The position numbers were made by a program, and so were the translations under genes. A stretch of 16,687 bases of DNA from an uncultured Mycoplasmatota bacterium (lineage in GTDB: Bacteria; Bacillota_I; Bacilli_A; RF39; UBA660), in the NCBI GenBank assembly GCA_947643295.1, contig CANRVM010000007.1:1-16687 (forward strand). Direction: 5' to 3'. A model generated the notes under the pieces. The model worked only from the letters and a program-made list of their open reading frames with translations. It was not told the DNA's origin and did not search any database. Below are positions 13,275 to 16,687 of the stretch, piece after piece (the first letter of the stretch is position 1; each line of letters starts with the position of its first letter).

Positions 13275-13919
13275 ATGAAGAAAAGATTAAGACCAAAAAA
13301 ATATGTACTTCCATGTCTATATGTAGCATTATTTACATCTGTAATGTTAGGTACCTTCTTTATTACGAAATCTATGAGAACTAGTGGTAATGAAGTAGTA
13401 GAGGAAGAAACTCCTAACTATGTTTCAAGAGAAGTGATTAGTCAAGATGTACCTGTTATTAATGAGACAGAAAAAATGATTAAGCCTTATAACAATGAAG
13501 GAGTAACTGTAGGTAAGAGCTACTATGATTATAAATCTGATAGTAGTGTTCAAGAAAAATCAATTACTTATTATAATGGTAGTTATATTCAAAATTCTGG
13601 TGTAGACTATATTTTAAATGAAACATTTGAGGTAGTATCCGTATTAGATGGAACAGTTACTAATGTAAAACAAGATGATATTTTAGGTACTATAGTAGAA
13701 ATTAAACATGATAATAATTATGTAACTACTTATCAAAGTTTAAGTGAAGTATCTGTAAAAAAAGATGATACAGTAACACAAGGTCAAGTAATTGGAAAAA
13801 GTGGAACAAATAAACTAGATAAAGATATGGGTAATCATTTACACTTTGAAGTATATGTAAATGGTCAAGTAGTAGATCCAAATTTATACTTGGATAAAGA
13901 AGTAAAAAAAGAGCAATAA
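13275..13919 (+). CDS. spoIIQ: SpoIIQ-like LytM/M23-fold protein, catalytically degenerate
   Basis: 214 residues: a basic cytoplasmic tail, one membrane helix (about 11-31), a linker, and an M23/LytM domain (about 100-205). The metal site is degenerate: the HxxxD position reads N107-x-x-x-D111, and the YxHL position reads YQSL (Ser155 for His), while NHLHFEVY (His188, His190) is kept. B. subtilis SpoIIQ, which binds SpoIIIAH to join forespore and mother cell during engulfment, is likewise an inactive LytM protein with a single anchor. The position next to mbl and near DUF1146 and murA matches B. subtilis, so SpoIIQ is favoured over a general M23 hydrolase. ATG 13275 follows GAGGTGAT; the in-frame GTG 13266 lies in that site. 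No SpoIID gene is seen beside it. Confidence 0.85.
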   Translation: MKKRLRPKKYVLPCLYVALFTSVMLGTFFITKSMRTSGNEVVEEETPNYVSREVISQDVPVINETEKMIKPYNNEGVTVGKSYYDYKSDSSVQEKSITYYNGSYIQNSGVDYILNETFEVVSVLDGTVTNVKQDDILGTIVEIKHDNNYVTTYQSLSEVSVKKDDTVTQGQVIGKSGTNKLDKDMGNHLHFEVYVNGQVVDPNLYLDKEVKKEQ

Positions 13920-13943
13920 AATAGGAAAAATTGTTCTTTTTTT
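13904..13943 (+). terminator. Terminator overlapping the spoIIQ end
   Basis: AAAAAAAGAGCAA (13904-13916) pairs with TTGTTCTTTTTTT (13931-13943), 13 pairs with one G-T, over a 14-base loop. The 5' arm encodes the last residues of SpoIIQ, and the 3' arm is a natural T-run. Confidence 0.78.
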
Positions 13944-14035
13944 CTATCAATATATTATGATATAAGTATAGCAAGAAATATTTTATAAATAATTTAGAAA
14001 AAAGATAAAAAAGTTACTATAATTTTCGAAAAATA

Positions 14036-14044
14036 TGGTAGAAT
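14036..14044 (+). promoter_or_regulatory. Extended -10 promoter of mbl
   Basis: TGG (14036-14038) plus TAGAAT (14039-14044) in the recurring TATGGTA context; the -35 is poor (TTACTA at 14014-14019 with a long 19-base spacer). Confidence 0.55.
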
Positions 14045-14074
14045 ATATAATGATTAGAAAAGGAAGTGATAGAA

Positions 14075-15067
14075 GTGTTGTCAAAGGATATTGGTATTGA
14101 TTTGGGTACTGCAAATGTATTAATTTTTATTAAAGGGCAAGGGATTGTTTTAAATGAACCTAGTATTGTTGCAATTGATACAGAAACAAAGAAAGTTATT
14201 GCAGTAGGAAAAGATGCAAATGATATGTTAGGAAGAACACCTGGAAAGGTAAAGGCAATAAGACCAATGAAAGATGGTGTTATCGCAGATTTTGAAATAA
14301 CAGAAATTATGCTAAATTCTTTTATTAAAAAAATCAAAGGAAAAAGATTTCTTACAAGACCTAGAATATTAATATGTTGCCCTTCTAATATTACTCCTGT
14401 TGAGAAAAATGCTATCAAAGAAGCTGCTGAGCGAACAGGTGCGAGAAGAGTATTTATTGAGGAAGAACCAAAGGTAGCTGCAATAGGAGCTGGTATGGAT
14501 ATTTCTAAACCAACAGCAAATATTGTAATCGATATTGGTGGAGGAACAACAGATATTGCCGTACTTTCTCTAAATGATATAGTTACTAGTGCTTCTATCC
14601 GAGTAGCTGGAAATGTTTTTGATCAAGATATTATTAAATATATTAGAGATAAGTATAAACTATTAATAGGAGAAAGAACAGCGGAAGATATTAAAATCAC
14701 CTTTGCTTCTTGTTATTTACCAGACAAAAAAGAAACGATGGATGTAAAGGGAAGAAACTTAATGACAGGATTACCTCATATGATAACAATAACACAACAG
14801 GAAACAGAAGAAGCACTAAGAGAAAGTGTTTATAAAATTGTAAAAGCAGCTACTACAGTTTTAGAACAAACGCCACCTGAGTTATCTGCAGATATTGTAA
14901 ATAAAGGAATTGTATTAACTGGTGGAGGTGCAATGTTAAAGGGATTGACGGATCTTTTAGAAAAAGAATTATCAGTACCCGTTTTAATTGCAGAGTCTCC
15001 TCTAACATGTGTAGTAGAAGGTACAGGTGTATTACTCGAAAAACCAAATGATTTAGAAGAAGACTAA
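14075..15067 (+). CDS. mbl: Mbl, MreB-like actin homologue
   Basis: 330 residues. The actin-fold nucleotide motifs are DIGIDLGTANV (phosphate 1, near the start), DIGGGTTDIAV (phosphate 2, from residue 153) and LTGGGAMLKGL (adenosine, about 281-291). It forms membrane-bound filaments that direct sidewall synthesis. The reading TANVLIFIKGQGIVLNEPSIVAID and IRPMKDGVIADFE resembles B. subtilis Mbl (TANVLI, IVLNEPS) more than MreB (TANTLV, IVVREPS), and spoIIQ lies next to mbl there too. GTG 14075 is chosen because it gives MLSKDIGIDLG, the family's usual start, with AAGGAAGTGAT (14060-14070) upstream; GTG 14066 lies inside that site. Confidence 0.94.
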   Translation: MLSKDIGIDLGTANVLIFIKGQGIVLNEPSIVAIDTETKKVIAVGKDANDMLGRTPGKVKAIRPMKDGVIADFEITEIMLNSFIKKIKGKRFLTRPRILICCPSNITPVEKNAIKEAAERTGARRVFIEEEPKVAAIGAGMDISKPTANIVIDIGGGTTDIAVLSLNDIVTSASIRVAGNVFDQDIIKYIRDKYKLLIGERTAEDIKITFASCYLPDKKETMDVKGRNLMTGLPHMITITQQETEEALRESVYKIVKAATTVLEQTPPELSADIVNKGIVLTGGGAMLKGLTDLLEKELSVPVLIAESPLTCVVEGTGVLLEKPNDLEED

Positions 15068-15085
15068 TTGATTTTGGTTTTTTCT
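15039..15085 (+). terminator. Probable terminator at the mbl end
   Basis: AAAAACCAAA (15039-15048) pairs with TTTGGTTTTT (15073-15082), ten pairs over a 24-base loop, followed by TTCTTTTCT. The 5' arm is within the mbl coding sequence. Confidence 0.5.
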
Positions 15086-15104
15086 TTTCTTAGTTAATAA
15101 AGTT

Positions 15105-15113
15105 TGCTATAAT
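15105..15113 (+). promoter_or_regulatory. Extended -10 promoter of tagO
   Basis: TGC (15105-15107) plus a perfect TATAAT (15108-15113). The -35 region is only T-rich. It begins some 20 bases after the mbl terminator. Confidence 0.6.
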
Positions 15114-15133
15114 GATATTAAAGAGAGGTTTAT

Positions 15134-16219
15134 ATGAGAGCAGATATATATAGTGCATTAAAAATAGTAGCAACTACATTTTTGGTTTCGGCTATAATTA
15201 TGCCAATTATGAAAAAAATCGCATTTCATATTGGAGCAATTGATGTTCCAAGAGAGGAAGAAGGAAACAGACATATCCATAGAAAAACAATTCCTAAGCT
15301 TGGAGCAGTTGGGATATATTTAAGTTTTTTATTTGGTTATATGTTATTTGGAAAAGAAAGTATTCAAATGAATTCCATTTTAATTGGTAGTTTTATTATG
15401 ATACTAACAGGAATTGTAGATGATATTAAATCGATAAGAGCTCACCAAAAATTAATAGGACAGTTTATTGCAGCTGCAGTAATTGTATTTTATGGGGGGA
15501 TAATACTAAACAATGTAACTGCTTTTGGTTTTTCTTTTGACTTTGGTATTTTTGCTTATCCTTTAACACTATTATTTATCGTTGCTTGCTGTAATATTAT
15601 AAATTTAGTAGATGGAATCGATGGATTGAGTGGTGGTATTTGCTGTATTTTCTATCTAACGATTGGAATCATAGGCTTTTACCAAGGACGTGGAGATAGC
15701 TTAGTAATGATTTTAGCTTTTATTATGTTTGGGTCTACGTTAGGCTTTTTATTACATAATTTTTATCCAGCAAAAATATTCGCAGGGGATTGTGCCACTT
15801 TTATGGGATTTATTATTGCTATTATCACTTTATTAGAATTTAAGGGAACGGCACTAACATCTTTATTTGTACCACTTCTACTATTGGGAATTCCGATTCT
15901 AGATACTTTTTTTGCTATTATTAGAAGAACATTAAAAGGAAGACCAATTTTTTCAGCAGATAAGGAACATTTACATCATCAGTTATTAGGTATGAACTTT
16001 TCACAAAGAACAACTGTTTTGATTATTTATGGAATGAATATACTATTTGCTATGGCATCTATTTTATATACAGTAAAGGATCCTGTTTTAGGAAAAATTA
16101 TTTATATTGTTATTTTTATAATTGTATTGTGGTTCGTTTTACATACGAGTATTATTTCTGATAAAAATCCGAAAAGAACAAGAAAATGGAAAGAAAAAAT
16201 ATCAAAAAATAAAAAGTAA
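15134..16219 (+). CDS. tagO: Undecaprenyl-phosphate GlcNAc-1-phosphate transferase (TagO/WecA family)
   Basis: A 361-residue polytopic membrane protein with about ten hydrophobic helices. It links GlcNAc-1-phosphate to undecaprenyl phosphate, the first step for wall teichoic acid or other surface glycans. Family motifs are in order: HRKTIPKLG, GIVDDIKS with the Mg-binding D96-D97, NLVDGIDGLSGG (N157, D160, D163), KIFAGDCATFMGF with D219, and the sugar-specificity motif ADKEHLHHQL (H279, H281, H282). The GDxGSL motif usual after the fifth cytoplasmic loop is altered to GDCATF. The hydrophilic C-terminal tail is strongly basic. The ATG follows AGAGAGG. In B. subtilis tagO is not next to mbl, so this neighbourhood is lineage-specific, though MreB-family proteins are linked functionally to teichoic acid synthesis. 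Confidence 0.93.
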   Translation: MRADIYSALKIVATTFLVSAIIMPIMKKIAFHIGAIDVPREEEGNRHIHRKTIPKLGAVGIYLSFLFGYMLFGKESIQMNSILIGSFIMILTGIVDDIKSIRAHQKLIGQFIAAAVIVFYGGIILNNVTAFGFSFDFGIFAYPLTLLFIVACCNIINLVDGIDGLSGGICCIFYLTIGIIGFYQGRGDSLVMILAFIMFGSTLGFLLHNFYPAKIFAGDCATFMGFIIAIITLLEFKGTALTSLFVPLLLLGIPILDTFFAIIRRTLKGRPIFSADKEHLHHQLLGMNFSQRTTVLIIYGMNILFAMASILYTVKDPVLGKIIYIVIFIIVLWFVLHTSIISDKNPKRTRKWKEKISKNKK

Positions 16220-16245
16220 CTTGCAGTTAACGAAGTTGCTTTTTT
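16211..16245 (+). terminator. Terminator overlapping the tagO stop codon
   Basis: AAAAAGTAACTT (16211-16222) pairs with AAGTTGCTTTTT (16233-16244), 12 pairs with one G-T, over a ten-base loop and a T-run. The TAA stop (16217-16219) is inside the 5' arm. This is the clearest terminator in the window. Confidence 0.88.
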
Positions 16246-16274
16246 GTTAATATTAGATATTATATGGAAATTTA

Positions 16275-16283
16275 TGGTAAAAT
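16275..16283 (+). promoter_or_regulatory. Extended -10 promoter of the response regulator gene
   Basis: TGG (16275-16277) plus TAAAAT (16278-16283) in the recurring TTATGGTAAAAT context; no clear -35. It lies about 20 bases before the ATG. Confidence 0.5.
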
Positions 16284-16301
16284 ATAACTTATGGTGATGA
16301 T

Positions 16302-16687
16302 ATGATAAATTTTATTGTTTGTGAAGATGAGAAAAAATTAAGGGTATCAACAATGAAAGAAATAGATTGTTTTATGATGAACTATGATATAGATTATAAA
16401 ATTTATGAGTTTGATAGATATAATGAATCATTTAATGACATCGTAAAGAAAGATATAGGGTTTAAAATATATTTATTAGATATAGTCACGAAAGAAGGCT
16501 CAGGCGTTGATGCTGCTAGAGTGATAAGAGAACAGTATGATGATTGGGTATCTGTTATCATAATGATAACATCCCACCAAGAATATAAGTATGAAGTGCT
16601 ATCTAGTAGATTATATTTACTAGATTTTATTAACAAATTAGATAACTGTAATAAGAAGATAAGAGAAGATTTAATGATTGCAATGAA
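16302..16687 (+). CDS. LytTR/AgrA-type response regulator, receiver domain; truncated by window edge
   Basis: 128 residues are visible and the gene continues past the right edge. The receiver fold is complete enough to place its site: acidic pair CEDE at 7-10, phosphoacceptor D60 in IYLLDIVTKEGSGVDAARVIR, the MITSH strand end, and the lysine K112 in LLDFINKL. The wide spacing and the FINKLDNC ending fit the AgrA/ComE group, whose C-terminal half is a LytTR DNA-binding domain, but that part lies outside the window. A partner histidine kinase of the AgrC type would be expected downstream (inference). The ATG at 16302 follows GGTGATG; another start is unlikely. Confidence 0.82.
   Translation, partial: MINFIVCEDEKKLRVSTMKEIDCFMMNYDIDYKIYEFDRYNESFNDIVKKDIGFKIYLLDIVTKEGSGVDAARVIREQYDDWVSVIIMITSHQEYKYEVLSSRLYLLDFINKLDNCNKKIREDLMIAM

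Noticed and set aside
14017..14418. Antisense ORF on the minus strand opposite mbl
   Set aside because: It has no ribosome-binding site or recognisable domain and lies opposite a clearly real gene; a shadow frame.
1..16687. UGA fully reassigned to tryptophan (code 4)
   Set aside because: All Trp codons I checked in intact genes are TGG, and no conserved gene carries an internal TGA; only the kinase hints at it.

Overview
This window is strongly AT-rich and almost every gene runs on the + strand. Shine-Dalgarno sites are strong (AAGGAGG or AGGTGAT type), promoters are sigma-A-like, and many carry a TGn extended -10. The gene set points to a low-GC Firmicute of the Bacilli: RNA polymerase delta subunit, SpoIIR, a SpoIIQ-like LytM protein, Mbl, TagO/WecA and DUF1146. 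It looks like a spore-forming gut Bacilli or Erysipelotrichia/RF39-like lineage, but the exact taxon is inference. Tryptophan is read from TGG throughout the intact genes, so the standard bacterial code is assumed.

Layout: (1) 1-519, minus strand, the 5' part of a class A penicillin-binding protein, divergent from DUF1934-argS. (2) rpoE (delta) with its own promoter and terminator. (3) 3555-4815, an accessory patch: an unrecognised cysteine-containing protein split by a frameshift, then a membrane-anchored Xre regulator. (4) prfA-prmC-spoIIR-mntP, a tight cluster. (5) 8085-9290, a small P-loop kinase interrupted by TGA, then a flavin-reductase-like protein. (6) murA plus an SGNH-fold protein that has lost its catalytic residues. 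(7) rpmE, a decaying unknown gene, rpiB, DUF1146, spoIIQ, mbl and tagO. (8) The start of a LytTR-type response regulator running off the right edge.

The conserved genes (DUF1934, argS, rpoE, prfA, prmC, spoIIR, mntP, murA, rpmE, rpiB, DUF1146, spoIIQ, mbl) match, with losses, the set clustered in the argS to mbl part of the Bacillus subtilis chromosome. The window therefore looks like a compacted ancestral segment with lineage-specific genes inserted between conserved ones. Several inserted genes are broken while the conserved ones are intact. Functional themes are translation (argS, prfA, prmC, rpmE), envelope synthesis and shape (PBP, murA, mbl, tagO), and forespore-mother cell signalling (spoIIR, spoIIQ).

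No complete novel system such as a defence island, CRISPR array or biosynthetic cluster is visible. The most unusual items are a dispersed TTCACA/TGTGGA palindrome that recurs in and between genes (one copy being a perfect inverted pair of DnaA boxes), the triad-less SGNH protein beside murA, the poly-A frameshift near 3650, the in-frame TGA in the kinase, and the spoIIR ribosome-binding site buried in a terminator-like hairpin. No tRNA, rRNA, CRISPR array or insertion sequence was recognised.
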